The position numbers and the translations under genes are program-made. A DNA stretch of 64,000 nt from Sinohyriopsis cumingii. Lineage: Eukaryota > Mollusca > Bivalvia > Unionida > Unionidae. The stretch lies in NCBI GenBank assembly GCA_028554795.2, contig CM068825.1:153404053-153468052 (forward strand), given 5' to 3'. The notes beneath the pieces were generated by a model, which was not told the DNA's origin, did not search any database, and saw nothing but the letters and a program-made list of their open reading frames with translations. This document shows, piece by piece, positions 47,208 to 56,469 of the stretch; within the stretch, counting starts at the first letter, position 1; each line of letters opens with the position of its first letter.

Positions 47208-48653
47208 ATGATTGATATCTGGGGACGACCGGTTTCGGCGCTGAAAAAACCCACGGAAACGCTCGCCACCGATGACATAAAAAAACTAATCGAGGATGAA
47301 ATCGCTGATACGTTGAATTTAACCAGTGTTGACCCGGGCGAAATAGTTGTATTTCAAGACCGCCAGGGTAAACTGAAATCCAGTAATGTGTCGCTGAATG
47401 ACGTTTTAACACGAAATAATGATGCCTCCGAGGACACTATCGCGCTGTATACCGGCGACGGACGACTTAAATCAGGTGAATCCATCTTGACGATAAATGG
47501 AAAAATAAGTACACTTGACAACAATTATATATCCGTGTCGGATTCGTTAAAAAATTTGTATGATAAATTTAACGCGCAAGCAAATCAGTTCGAGGGGATA
47601 CAAAAGTCTGTCACCGATACACAACTCACTACTGCTAGTTTTTTTGGAACCCCGACGGTAACCGAACCGAATCTTGTGGGGATAAAAAATACTATTTCGG
47701 AGTTTACAACGCTGTCGGGCCAATTTTACATGTTACGAAAAAATTTTAACAGGGCTGATAACACCATTGATAAATTCTTTGGTAAAAAAAATACCAAACC
47801 GGATGAAATTACAATAACTATAAATGATATCACTGCGTATAGACAGGAAATAGAAACAATCAAAACTGATGTTGAAGCGAACAAAAGGAGTGTAGACGCG
47901 CATAAACTGGAAATAGAAATAATCAAAACTGATGTTGAAGCGAACAAAAGGGGTGTAGACGCGACACAGGAAATAGAAATAATCAAAACTAATGTTGAAG
48001 CGAACAAAAGGGGTGTAGACGCGCATAAACGGGAAATAGAAATAATCAAAACTAATGTTGAAGCGAACAAAAGGGGTGTAGACGCGCATAAACGGGAAAT
48101 AGAAATAATCAAAACTGATGTTGTAACGAACGAAATGAGTATAGACACGCATAAATGGGAAATAGAAACAATCAAAATTAACGTTGAATCGATCAAAGGG
48201 AATGTATACACATATGGACAGGAAACAGAAAAAATCAAAACTGATGTTGAAACGATCAAAGCGGGGTTATACGTTCATATACAGGAAATAGGAACAATCA
48301 AAACTGATGTTACAGCGATTAAAAACAGACTACCGGAAATGACAAAAATAAAAATCCCTCATGAAAACACCATCAACACAGTATACACGATTCATCATGA
48401 ATCATTCGCTTGGACTCCTACACAGAATATAGTAAATATTACCGCAACTGTTAAGGGCATTTATCGATTGACACTTGTTTCAATGATGCAGTTTAATATA
48501 ACATCGTCAAGTTCATTCGGGTTTAACAATACAATATCAACAATTATAGACAAGGACGCAACTGAACCGTTTACAATTAAAGCCGTTGATAAAAATTTAA
48601 CCGGGGCAAACATTACATGGTATGTGGAATTTGTAGCGGATCTAAGTGAGTAA
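47208..48653 (+). CDS. Fibre-like protein with trimeric-type coiled-coil repeats
   Basis: 481 aa. A tail region (1-200) is followed by about eight repeats of 21 residues (about 47848-48345), for example EIEIIKTNVEANKRGVDAHKR split in three heptads. The a positions are I, V, V and the d positions include I, N and H. Asn at d is typical of trimeric coiled coils of fibres and adhesins. A C-terminal domain of about 95 residues is beta-rich (YRLTLVSMMQFN, ITWYVEFVADL) and could be a receptor-binding knob. Attachment function is inferred from architecture. The reverse strand of the repeat stays open but is not a gene. Confidence 0.75.
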   Translation: MIDIWGRPVSALKKPTETLATDDIKKLIEDEIADTLNLTSVDPGEIVVFQDRQGKLKSSNVSLNDVLTRNNDASEDTIALYTGDGRLKSGESILTINGKISTLDNNYISVSDSLKNLYDKFNAQANQFEGIQKSVTDTQLTTASFFGTPTVTEPNLVGIKNTISEFTTLSGQFYMLRKNFNRADNTIDKFFGKKNTKPDEITITINDITAYRQEIETIKTDVEANKRSVDAHKLEIEIIKTDVEANKRGVDATQEIEIIKTNVEANKRGVDAHKREIEIIKTNVEANKRGVDAHKREIEIIKTDVVTNEMSIDTHKWEIETIKINVESIKGNVYTYGQETEKIKTDVETIKAGLYVHIQEIGTIKTDVTAIKNRLPEMTKIKIPHENTINTVYTIHHESFAWTPTQNIVNITATVKGIYRLTLVSMMQFNITSSSSFGFNNTISTIIDKDATEPFTIKAVDKNLTGANITWYVEFVADLSE

Positions 48654-48682
48654 TTAAAAACACTAGCTCTTTTAAAATAAAA
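48649..48682 (+). promoter_or_regulatory. Family-2 promoter of the membrane-protein gene
   Basis: AATTAAAAACACTAG at 48652 overlaps the fibre gene stop; TTTTAAAATAAAA leads to the ATG 31 nt from the AATT. The inverted repeat is weak. Confidence 0.55.
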
Positions 48683-49309
48683 ATGACCACCAAGGTAATT
48701 GAATCAGAGGTATCACCGACGTCACATCAATATCGATTCAATACCGTAAAAGAATTCTCCGCGAATTTGAAAACGCTTTCCGAACAATACCGTGTAAAAA
48801 TAAAAAAATACCGTCGAAAAATAACCACCATCGACGCGGTCGTGTACTCGGTGTCAGGTATAGTAGCCGGTACCGGTGTTATTTTATCCACGGTGACCAT
48901 GATGGCCCCGATCGCTGTTCCAATCGCTATCTCCGCGGCGACAACAATTGCTGGAGTCGCCAACGCAATCACTAGAAAGATATCATCGTGTGCTCAGAAA
49001 AAACTCAACGAGTATACAGTAAAACATCAAATAGTATCCGACGCGTACTCGAAATTATCCGGGTTGATCTCGTTGGCGATAGATAATTCGTTTATATCCG
49101 ATGCTGAATTCTCCACGATGGTCCAGTTGTATAACTCCGCGATGTTGAAATTAGAAATTGAAAATAACTTTAGTAATAACAATAATGTCACTCGAACTGC
49201 TTCAACGGATCGCGGAGAACACAACTCCGATACAAACAAACATGATATCGATAACATCAACGAAGCCAGAATTCAGTGTAAACTTCCCCTCTCCGATTCC
49301 AGTGAATGA
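48683..49309 (+). CDS. Two-pass membrane protein
   Basis: 208 aa. The N-terminal 50 residues are basic and helical. Then VVYSVSGIVAGTGVILSTVT and APIAVPIAISAATTIAGVA form two adjacent hydrophobic segments, followed by a helical cytoplasmic-like domain. Similar Gly/Ala-rich membrane proteins occur in related elements, as far as I recall, with unknown role. The last 125 nt overlap the start of the penton-like gene in another frame. Confidence 0.7.
   Translation: MTTKVIESEVSPTSHQYRFNTVKEFSANLKTLSEQYRVKIKKYRRKITTIDAVVYSVSGIVAGTGVILSTVTMMAPIAVPIAISAATTIAGVANAITRKISSCAQKKLNEYTVKHQIVSDAYSKLSGLISLAIDNSFISDAEFSTMVQLYNSAMLKLEIENNFSNNNNVTRTASTDRGEHNSDTNKHDIDNINEARIQCKLPLSDSSE
49155..49184 (+). promoter_or_regulatory. 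Family-2 promoter of the penton-like gene
   Basis: AATTGAAAATAAC at 49156, then AGTAATAACAATA; 29 nt from AATT to ATG. It lies inside the coding sequence of the membrane protein, so the motif is kept despite overlap. Confidence 0.55.
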
Positions 49310-50492
49310 AATAGCGCTGGCAAAATTGCGAATATATCACAGTTGGCCTAATATCCGAGCGGAAGCATTTAACGGACAACAACCTAATAACTCGCTGGGT
49401 TTTGCATGGACAAATAAACCCGATGGGACCCCAGACTGGAATGAGATTACAATACCAACTGGGTCATACCAAGTAGAACAAATCAATAAAGAATTTCAAC
49501 GCAGGATAAAATCGATCACAGGAAAAGAATCAAAAATCGATATTACGGTTCACGAACCGACGTTATCGTCGACGATTGAAATAAGCACACCGGGGTATAT
49601 GGTTGATATTTATAACAGTTCAATAAGAACCATACTAGGTTGGCCCGAGAATCCACCTAATGGAATCCCCGCGTATTTGCACACAAATGTGCAATCGTAT
49701 CATGAAATTATTCCCAGTTATCGAGATAATTTGTCTATTATAAAAAGCACGTTATTACCCAGTTGGTTTTTATTTCAAAACAGGAATATCATGCAGTGGT
49801 TTTTTCAGTATGACAAAACCACTGAATCGATCGACATATTAACAGTTATTTTAAATGATATCACTAATGCTTTTATCGAGATTAATCATTATTACCAATT
49901 GCAACTAGAACAACTACGGAAAACAAAAGCACGAAAACACGTTGAGGTGTTAAATCAACTTATATCAGACATGGAATATATCAATGAACGAATCGTTAAA
50001 ATGATATCCGATAACAGCGATGGTAATAAACAAAAATTCCTAACCGAGTATAATATCACAGAAGCCGATTTACCCGATTTCAAGTTTCCAGGATACAACG
50101 CGCCAGAACTAAAAAAGTCTCTTAATGATTTTCTCGGTCCATCAATTATCCTCAGACACGATAACGGAGATGGTGGTAGGCATATTGCTCCATACAACGT
50201 AAATATCGCATCGGTGATAGCAATCAATCTAGTGTGTGATGTTATCGAAGGGAGTTACCAGGTAGATACCAAGCAATCAAATCAAGCTCAACAGGGGTAT
50301 ATCCTTTATTCATTTTCGCCAACAGCCCCTCCAGGATTCTTAATCGTTGAGAGCCCAATTAATCCGGTCTATATGCGATGCCATAATCGGTTTTTAACGA
50401 GAATTAATTTTAGACTTACCGATCAGTCAAATAACCTAATTGATCTACAAGAGGAGGAGTTAGTAATCACTCTGTTTGTAAGATCATTGTAA
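49185..50492 (+). CDS. Penton-like minor capsid protein, family 2
   Basis: 435 aa from ATG 49185. The N-terminal part (NEIALAKLRIYHSWPNI ... ITIPTGSYQVEQINKEF) and the C-terminal part (VYMRCHNRFLTRINFRLTDQ) match the single jelly-roll minor capsid proteins of Polintons. Between them (about residues 215-300) is a helical, coiled-coil-like insert (LQLEQLRKTKARKHVEVL). The stop TAA 50490-50492 lies at the inner edge of the right TIR. Forms the vertices, probably holding the fibre-like protein. Confidence 0.82.
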   Translation: MSLELLQRIAENTTPIQTNMISITSTKPEFSVNFPSPIPVNEIALAKLRIYHSWPNIRAEAFNGQQPNNSLGFAWTNKPDGTPDWNEITIPTGSYQVEQINKEFQRRIKSITGKESKIDITVHEPTLSSTIEISTPGYMVDIYNSSIRTILGWPENPPNGIPAYLHTNVQSYHEIIPSYRDNLSIIKSTLLPSWFLFQNRNIMQWFFQYDKTTESIDILTVILNDITNAFIEINHYYQLQLEQLRKTKARKHVEVLNQLISDMEYINERIVKMISDNSDGNKQKFLTEYNITEADLPDFKFPGYNAPELKKSLNDFLGPSIILRHDNGDGGRHIAPYNVNIASVIAINLVCDVIEGSYQVDTKQSNQAQQGYILYSFSPTAPPGFLIVESPINPVYMRCHNRFLTRINFRLTDQSNNLIDLQEEELVITLFVRSL

Positions 50493-50745
50493 ATAACTTC
50501 TTAGCAGCGGGGGGGGGGGGGGGGGGGGGGAAATGACATCGACGCGGTCGTCGCTGTGTTTACCGGACGCTGACAAAACTGGGATCGGCGCGCATTAAAC
50601 CAAATGACGTCACCGTCGTGTAGGATGGACCGACGTCGTTTTTTTTTTACCAGGCGCTGACTACACCGGATCCGCTGAGTGCAGAAAGTATTAATTAAGC
50701 CAAATGACGATTGGACAAAATGTCCGATTCGCCCCCCCTGCTGCT
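50486..50745 (-). repeat. Right terminal inverted repeat of element D
   Basis: Inverse of 35938-36187. The inner G run is expanded to 22 G (50509-50530) against 7 at the left, which accounts for most of the length difference. It ends CCCCCCCTGCTGCT at 50745. Confidence 0.93.
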
Positions 50746-51703
50746 GGCGGGGAGGGGAATGTATTTTGGTGTCATGAATATTTTACCTAAAAATCTTGAG
50801 AGCAGTTCTACTGTTGATGAAAGAGTAGCTATTTATATATTGTTTATTAAGTAGTAATTGTAAAAGTTCCTGTTGTGAGTCTTCATGTGATACTTTTACC
50901 CGTGTAACATACCGGAATGAATCAGGTGCACTAACCAATGAAACAATAGACCGAATGCTACGATATAAAAGACGAATTATGTATCATAAAAACATCACAC
51001 TGAAAAGAGTGTGCACATCAGTGAAAGTAGACTGTATCCTGCGATACGAAAGACGAGTTACATATCACAAAGAAAATAATGCTTGGGCGATAAATCTGAT
51101 CACAAAAATGTAAACACAATTTCAGAAACTATATAAAAATTAACAAAATTGTTGGTTGGCTACAGTGCGAAGCTACTCCAGGTATAGGCCGATAAATCAG
51201 CCCTTCACCCGTGATGATACTGACTTTCGGGTGAGGGGCTGACATCACGTATTCATTAAAAGCTGCAATTATCTGCAACAAAATTTGGCTGCACACATCA
51301 ATGTATATTTTATACACTTACCGGTATTTATCGTGGCTGTACAGCTACCGTCGGCTGAAGGGTTCGTTTGGTGACATGTAGATTATATTTCCTGAGCAAA
51401 TCATATGTTTTTTGGTGACTTGTAAATCCACCTGGAATAGCACAACCATCTGTCCTGTGGCCATTTTGAACTTCGCGCTTGATATGGCTGATACCAATTA
51501 CCGGTATGTGTCTAAAGTGTACGCGGGTTTGTTCCGGAATGATTTGCATGCAGCAAAATTGCATATTTTAATGGACAGGTAGTATCAGACCCATAACATC
51601 GTCAAACAGTATCAATACAGATTTGTGGGGTTGATTTATGGGCCTACTCCTGGTACAGTTTAAAACAAGTACCGGGGGTAGTTGCCTCAGACTGTTATTT
51701 ACC

Positions 51704-51907
51704 CTACTGCAGAGTGCCTGAGTATGTAGAATGAAGAGAACGGGGCCGTGAACAGAGCCTGGCGGAACACCAAAGCAGAAATAAACTGGGCTGGGATTTT
51801 ATTCTTCTATTTATGGACGCAATTTGAGTCCTTTTGACTAAGTAGGACTTGAAGCAAAGTAAGGCAATATCGTGACTACCAAAAACATGCTGGAGACGGT
51901 GAAACAA
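51704..51907 (-). pseudogene. Relic of a non-LTR reverse transcriptase
   Basis: 67 codons resembling the middle of CR1/jockey-type RT: LQHVFGSHDIALLCFKSYLV matches the usual FG..G.AL.WF.SYL..R pattern. SRPRSLHSTYSGTL matches the GS.LGP.LF.LYT stretch after the PQG box, which is itself degenerate. Confidence 0.6.
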
Positions 51908-52230
51908 TATATCATGGTCTATTTTTTATTTATTCATTTATTATTTATTCATTTGTTGTTGTTGTTGTTGTTATTATTATTATTATTATTACATTATTAT
52001 TATTATTATTATTTGTGTGCAACTTATATTTTTACGTAACTTTAATAATTTTAGTCATATCGCTAGGATGTCCCCATTGTGACGGTTTATAGTGACGTCT
52101 AGCACTCGAGCATCATGCTGCTGACATGTAGCATCATGTCCCACCCAGTCACATTATCCTGACACCAGGCCAACCAGCCCTAACACTAACCTCGCAGATG
52201 CTAGTATATTATTATCATGCAGCTGCTAGT

Positions 52231-52231
52231 A

Positions 52232-52273
<42 letters not shown>
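52231..52273. repeat. (GAT)n microsatellite
   Basis: About 14 GAT units. Confidence 0.95.
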
Positions 52274-52274
<1 letters not shown>

Positions 52275-53552
52275 ATTAGATCATATCACTGCAATGTGCA
52301 GGAAAGGAGATAGAAGACAACGTTAGGCTCCGGTTTGGACTGACTTGTATGTCCAATGCGGTCTATAATATTAATAATTTCTTGATTATTTAATTATTAA
52401 AGCCATATACATGTACAAAGTTATTCCGTTACCGATCTCCCTTTTGCTCAGTGTGAAAAAAAATGAGTAGGCAAGACTTTTTATTTATTTATTGGAAATT
52501 TTGGTTGATAAGAAATTACACATGTCCAAAACACATTGTTTCGTCAGCTGCAAGTACCTTCATGGTATTTTGCATAACCTCGAAATTTTATTCTCTTTTA
52601 GTCGGTGAGTAAGTTCTCATTTGCTCTATTTCATATATTGTTCTGCACCTCTGATGCACACAAAGAAATAGTTCCAACCGTTCGCAAAAAGTGTACTTTA
52701 CGAGCACAGTGGAGTTAATATCTACTTCGCATTCAACAACAATCCAGATCACGATTTGAAGAATCTTTGCTATACGGGGGGGGGGGGAGGGGAGGGGGAG
52801 GGGAATGGTGAAATTATATAGGATATTGTGTGATTTCCACATTTGTATTGCTTTTTATTTGTAAAGAAATACATTAGGCACGACATACCTCCTCTCAAAT
52901 TCAGGGAATAACTTCAAATATCAGTCCATTGAAGATGTGCGGAAATAAAACTTGCGAAAACAAGACGTTGGTAGTTATTTTATGGAGTGATTGGACTTTG
53001 CACTGAAGAACATTGCCTAAGAAAATGAAAACGCTAGGTTCATGCCTGTTCGTCTTGAGCCGTGTTCTGCACCAGCTAATACAATTAATGCTTAGCTTTC
53101 GAGTTTCATTGCGGAGATGAGACGGAAGGATGTTTCGCATACCCGACAGAAACACTCGCAAAGATAACAATTGCCATACAGCGATATCTGCGGGAAGAAT
53201 GTGACAGACCGGCAATCAGAGTACTTAATTTTCCTTCTATGTGTCCTATAAGACTACGACATTGAGTTGCGGCCGATCATTTGCCACGAGGAACAATGCG
53301 CATAACAACAATTAATGTCCTTATTTCAGTGTTAACAATGCTGACATTGGCTCACAAAAGTCAATTGTACAAATTAGATTATGACGAGGGGCGATTCAGA
53401 AAACTTGAAGTTGACCCAGAAGTTTCGATGAATGCGGTAAGCAGCTTTTGAAATATAAATATAGATTTACATACCAAGATACTTTGTCTCTTTGCATGTC
53501 TCTGTCCGGCTGTCCATCTATTTACATACCTGCCTACTAATTTATCTAACTG

Positions 53553-53556
53553 CTTT

Positions 53557-53596
<40 letters not shown>

Positions 53597-53617
53597 TTCT
53601 TTTCTTTTCTTTTCTTT

Positions 53618-53656
<39 letters not shown>
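53553..53656. repeat. (TTTC)n / (TTTTC)n microsatellite
   Basis: TTTC units with a central block of TTTTC units. ORFs read from it (poly KERKKERK or FLSFFLSF) are artefacts. Confidence 0.95.
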
Positions 53657-53658
<2 letters not shown>

Positions 53659-53741
53659 ACAACAACCTGATTTGTAATCACTACGCACAGTCTTGTCCAC
53701 AAGCCGAGACCGCATACACATATACGTTGCCATCAATGGCA

Positions 53742-54117
53742 AGTAGTATATGGGGGCACTTTACGTACAATGGGAATTAGCATTACAGACCCCCCCGGGT
53801 CAGATTACGTACAATGGAAATTTAACATGGTGAAAAATCGTGGGTCAGATTACGTACAGGGGGAATTAACATGGCGATAAATCGTGGGTCACTTTACGTA
53901 CAAGGGGAATTTAACATGGAGAAAAATCGTGGGTCACTTTACGTACAAGGGGAATTTAACATGGGGGAATAGAGTTTGGGCTTGTCTAGAGACAAGGGGA
54001 ATTGAATATGGGATTTTTTTAAATTTTTTTTTTTTAAATTTAAAAAAGGGGTAGGCAATTGAAAAGTCATTCTCTTTTCGAGAAATATGCGTGGCCCTGA
54101 AAAGGGCCTTTGGTTTT
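53742..54117 (+). repeat. Left terminal inverted repeat of element C
   Basis: The inner half (54007-54117: A/T palindrome, downstream element, stem-loop) matches the B TIR. The outer half has the same modular design, but its units carry TTTACGTACAA in place of CTAGGGACAA. The partner lies outside the window. Confidence 0.8.
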
Positions 54118-54509
54118 TCTTCTTCTGCTTCTAATTTCTTCTTTTTCTCCACCAACTTCTTATTTTCTCTCCTACACTCTTTCTCTTTTTTTTTCTCCTC
54201 CTCCTCTTCTTTCTTCTCTTCCTCCTCTTCTTTCTTCCTCTTCTCATTTTCTTCTTCTTTTTCAATTTTTTCATTCCATTTTCTTATTCTTATTCTTTCC
54301 TCTTCATCCTCCTTCTCCTCCTTTATCTCTTTCATGACACCACTTATTATGTCCTTTACTTTTCTCAAGTTATTAATTTCCATCTTTACACGATGGGGAC
54401 TATAGGAATAGTGGTCTTCATTGAGTCTTACTAACATCTGCTCCATCATTCCTAAATTGTCTAAAACGTCTTGTAATTTTTGCATCTTGTCAAGTTGGTT
54501 CGAAGCCAT
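53934..54509 (-). CDS. E/K-rich coiled-coil terminal-cassette protein, frame altered
   Basis: From ATG 54509 (MASNQLDKM). The first 95 residues match the B protein (16865-17254). An indel in the E/K tract then changes the frame, so no stop occurs before the stem-loop at 54108-54093 and the frame runs into the TIR as far as 53934. If the transcript is cut after the stem-loop, it would lack a stop codon. The B version, which stops 19 nt before the stem-loop, is probably ancestral. Confidence 0.6.
   Translation of the reverse strand: MASNQLDKMQKLQDVLDNLGMMEQMLVRLNEDHYSYSPHRVKMEINNLRKVKDIISGVMKEIKEEKEDEEERIRIRKWNEKIEKEEENEKRKKEEEEEKKEEEEEKKKEKECRRENKKLVEKKKKLEAEEEKPKALFRATHISRKENDFSIAYPFFKFKKKKFKKIPYSIPLVSRQAQTLFPHVKFPLYVK
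54069..54108 (-). terminator. Histone-mRNA-type 3' end, copy 7
   Basis: On minus: CCAAA, GGCCCT-TTTC-AGGGCC (54108-54093), flank ACGCA, then TTCTCGAAAAGAGAAT (54084-54069). Confidence 0.75.
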
Positions 54510-54559
54510 CTTCTTTGTAGAATGGTTTGAACGACGCATACTGTGGGTTCTTATACGAA

Positions 54560-54660
54560 AAGCGCGGACGTGAAGGAAAACATCCCCCTAAGACATAAAA
54601 AAATGATCTTACCTAGATCATGACCAAACAACGCGCGGACGTGAAGGAAAACATCCCCCT
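54560..54660 (-). promoter_or_regulatory. Terminal-cassette promoter, two motif copies
   Basis: Two intact copies of GGATGTTTTCCTTCACGT-CCGCGC (54590-54560 and 54660-54630) with the TAGATCATGA spacer, about 50 bp before the ATG at 54509. Confidence 0.65.
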
Positions 54661-54866
54661 ACTTTCTCATTTCTTATAATAAAACCCAAACTATACTCTT
54701 CACATACGCTAAGAAACAATAAAGAAACCCATAATCTACTATTCACACAAACTTACGTGAGCAGTTACAAACACTAACACAAACACACATACACTCACAC
54801 TATGAAAAAAGAGTTAGTGTTTATATTCACACTACTCTACCTACACACATTGGCAAATTGATGGTT

Positions 54867-54905
54867 ATTTCTTTTCTAGGGTATTGGGTAGCCCTGAAAA
54901 GGGCT
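54867..54905 (-). terminator. Histone-mRNA-type 3' end, copy 8
   Basis: On minus: AGCCCT-TTTC-AGGGCT (54905-54890), flank ACCCA, then CCTAGAAAAGAAAT (54880-54867). It lies 30 nt after the stop of the 54936 gene. Confidence 0.75.
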
Positions 54906-54935
54906 GTTGGTTTTTTGAACTCCAGATGCACCTAT

Positions 54936-55232
54936 CTAATGATGGCACCTTCCTGGCCTGGCGCCACACACGCATCTTCTTCCCCAGTCTCCTTTCACCT
55001 TTCTTCTTGGGAGTGCAGAGGCGGGATGATTGGCTTCAGCACCCCAATCCTCTGTCTCTGGTATCTTGTAAGTCATCCTCTCTCCTATTTTCTTTTCATC
55101 CTCTTCCCTCTCTCTTCTCTCCTCCTCTTCCTTCTTTATTCTTGCTTCTTCTACTATGGCTTTCGCGGATATGCGCCTGGCATATTCCAGGTGCATCTGG
55201 AGTTCTAGCAGTTTCACAATTCTGGTGTTCAT
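54936..55232 (-). CDS. E/R-rich coiled-coil protein with Cys/His C-terminus
   Basis: 98 aa from ATG 55232 (MNTRIVKLLELQ). Shorter E/R/K run than the B homologue (18066-18452), but the same tail with IPETEDW, PASAL and CVCGARPGRCHH. Its own promoter motif (55299-55330) and stem-loop flank it. Confidence 0.65.
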   Translation of the reverse strand: MNTRIVKLLELQMHLEYARRISAKAIVEEARIKKEEEERREREEDEKKIGERMTYKIPETEDWGAEANHPASALPRRKVKGDWGRRCVCGARPGRCHH

Positions 55233-55289
55233 TCTTCTGGTGGTGTTGATCAATCAACAAGGGTAGCTAGACTGCCGAGCGAGTTTCAA

Positions 55290-55390
55290 TTTATACTGAA
55301 AGCGCGGACGTGATGGAAAACATCCCCTTAAAAACATAAAATTGATCTTACCTAGATCATGACCAAAGAAACAACGCGCGTACCTAAAAG
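55290..55390 (-). promoter_or_regulatory. Terminal-cassette promoter of the 98-aa gene
   Basis: Motif copy at 55330-55299 (one base changed: TCC-ATCACG), then AGTATAAATTGA as TATA, about 55 nt before the ATG at 55232. A decayed second copy lies at 55390-55372. Confidence 0.6.
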
Positions 55391-55674
55391 AAACACTCAC
55401 TCACTTTTTTATGCTACCCATTCCTATTCTAAAATTTTTTTTCATTAATCACTTCAATAGACTATCCACATACGCAAAGCAATCCAATCTAACCCCAAAT
55501 ATACACCTCAAACACCAAAAAAGACATCATTTTAATCTACTATCCATACCATGTACGTTAGCACTTACTAACACACAATCTTATACACAAACACATACCC
55601 TCACATTTTTTAAAAAAAGAGTTAGTGTTTATATTCACACTACTCTACCTACACACATTGGCAAATTGATGGTT

Positions 55675-55713
55675 ATTTCTTTTCTAGAGTATTGGGTAGC
55701 CCTGAAAAGGGCT
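55675..55713 (-). terminator. Histone-mRNA-type 3' end, copy 9
   Basis: On minus: AGCCCT-TTTC-AGGGCT (55713-55698), flank ACCCA, then CTCTAGAAAAGAAAT (55689-55675). Confidence 0.75.
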
Positions 55714-55751
55714 GCTTTTTGTTTTTTTTTTGTTTGCTATGGCAATCTTTT

Positions 55752-56129
55752 TTAGTTTCTAAGAATGCGATGTCCTCTGAGGATAGACTTTCTGGCGATA
55801 GGTCTGCTTCTTCGGAAAGAGAAGAAGAACTCTTTGGTGTCGATACGACAATCGACAAAGCCTCTGTCAGCTTCAGGTTGCTGATGCTGCTGTTGTTGTT
55901 GTTGTTGTTGTTGTTGTTGCTGCTGTTGCTGCTGTCTTTGAAGTCTGTACTTCTCTGTTCATTCTTCTTTCTCCCTGTTCACTTCTTCTCTGAAGAGCTC
56001 TTCTATCAGGTCTTCAGTGACTTTTAACATTCTCACATTCTCTATTTCTTCTGGCTTCGGTATCAGACTGTGTCTGACCCTATGCAAATTCACGTAGGCT
56101 TCGTTGAGCTTAGCTAGTTTGGAGCACAT
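55752..56129 (-). pseudogene. PolyQ coiled-coil protein with in-frame TGA
   Basis: 126 codons from ATG 56129 to TAA 55752-55754. TGA replaces TGG at 55959-55961, just before the Gln tract. The tract (about 55877-55935) is longer than in A and B, as expected for a slippage-prone repeat. The rest matches the intact copies. Confidence 0.8.
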
Positions 56130-56190
56130 CTTCGTAGGAGGATGAGTCGACAATGGATGGTTAGACTGGAAACAACCCTGGTTCTTAAAG

Positions 56191-56222
56191 TCAAAGCGCG
56201 GACGTGAAGGAAAACATCCCCC
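56191..56222 (-). promoter_or_regulatory. Terminal-cassette promoter of the polyQ gene
   Basis: Single motif copy with CACGTCCGCGCTTT, 62 nt before the ATG at 56129. Confidence 0.6.
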
Positions 56223-56469
56223 ACACGGTTTTCGAGTCGCAACGTTCAGTGAGTGTCATGAGAGGGATAGTAAGAAATGAAAGAGCATGAATCCAACATT
56301 CTTATAGCTAAACTAAAGACAAAGGCATTTTTTTCAAAACACAACATTTTTTATTCAAAAATCACTTAACACTAACCAACAACAACTCTAACATTTTTTA
56401 ACAATAATGCAACAATATAACATCAAACAATTTTTTCAAATCACAAACATTTTTTTTTCAATTCACAAT

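Larger units (their letters stand above)
35938..50745. mobile_element. Polinton-like element D (family 2), complete, about 14.8 kb
   Basis: Flanked by TIRs starting AGCAGCAGGGGG and by GGCGG duplications. From left: packaging ATPase (minus), zinc-ribbon/PLA2 region, integrase, polymerase-helicase-HNH (minus), Cys-rich protein, HNH endonuclease, two hypothetical genes, pVI-like, MCP, core protein, protease, fibre-like, membrane protein and penton-like gene. Nucleotide similarity to A, B and C is not visible. Only the MCP (two stops) and the PLA2 region (frame change) are damaged, so it is younger or better kept than family 1. Confidence 0.95.
50746..53741. other. Spacer between elements D and C
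   Basis: AT-rich DNA without a recognisable gene. It contains a diverged direct repeat near 50950-51085 (unit with GATACGAAAGACGAGTTA), a LINE relic, and several microsatellites: (GTT)/(ATT) at 51955-52013, (GAT)n at 52231-52273, a G-rich tract at 52777-52804 and (TTTC)n at 53553-53656. Confidence 0.6.

Noticed and set aside
47726..48259. Reverse-strand frame of 177 codons in the fibre gene
   Set aside because: Mirror of the 63-bp coiled-coil repeats on the plus strand.
53379..53742. KERKKERK-type frames
   Set aside because: Translation of a (TTTC)n microsatellite.
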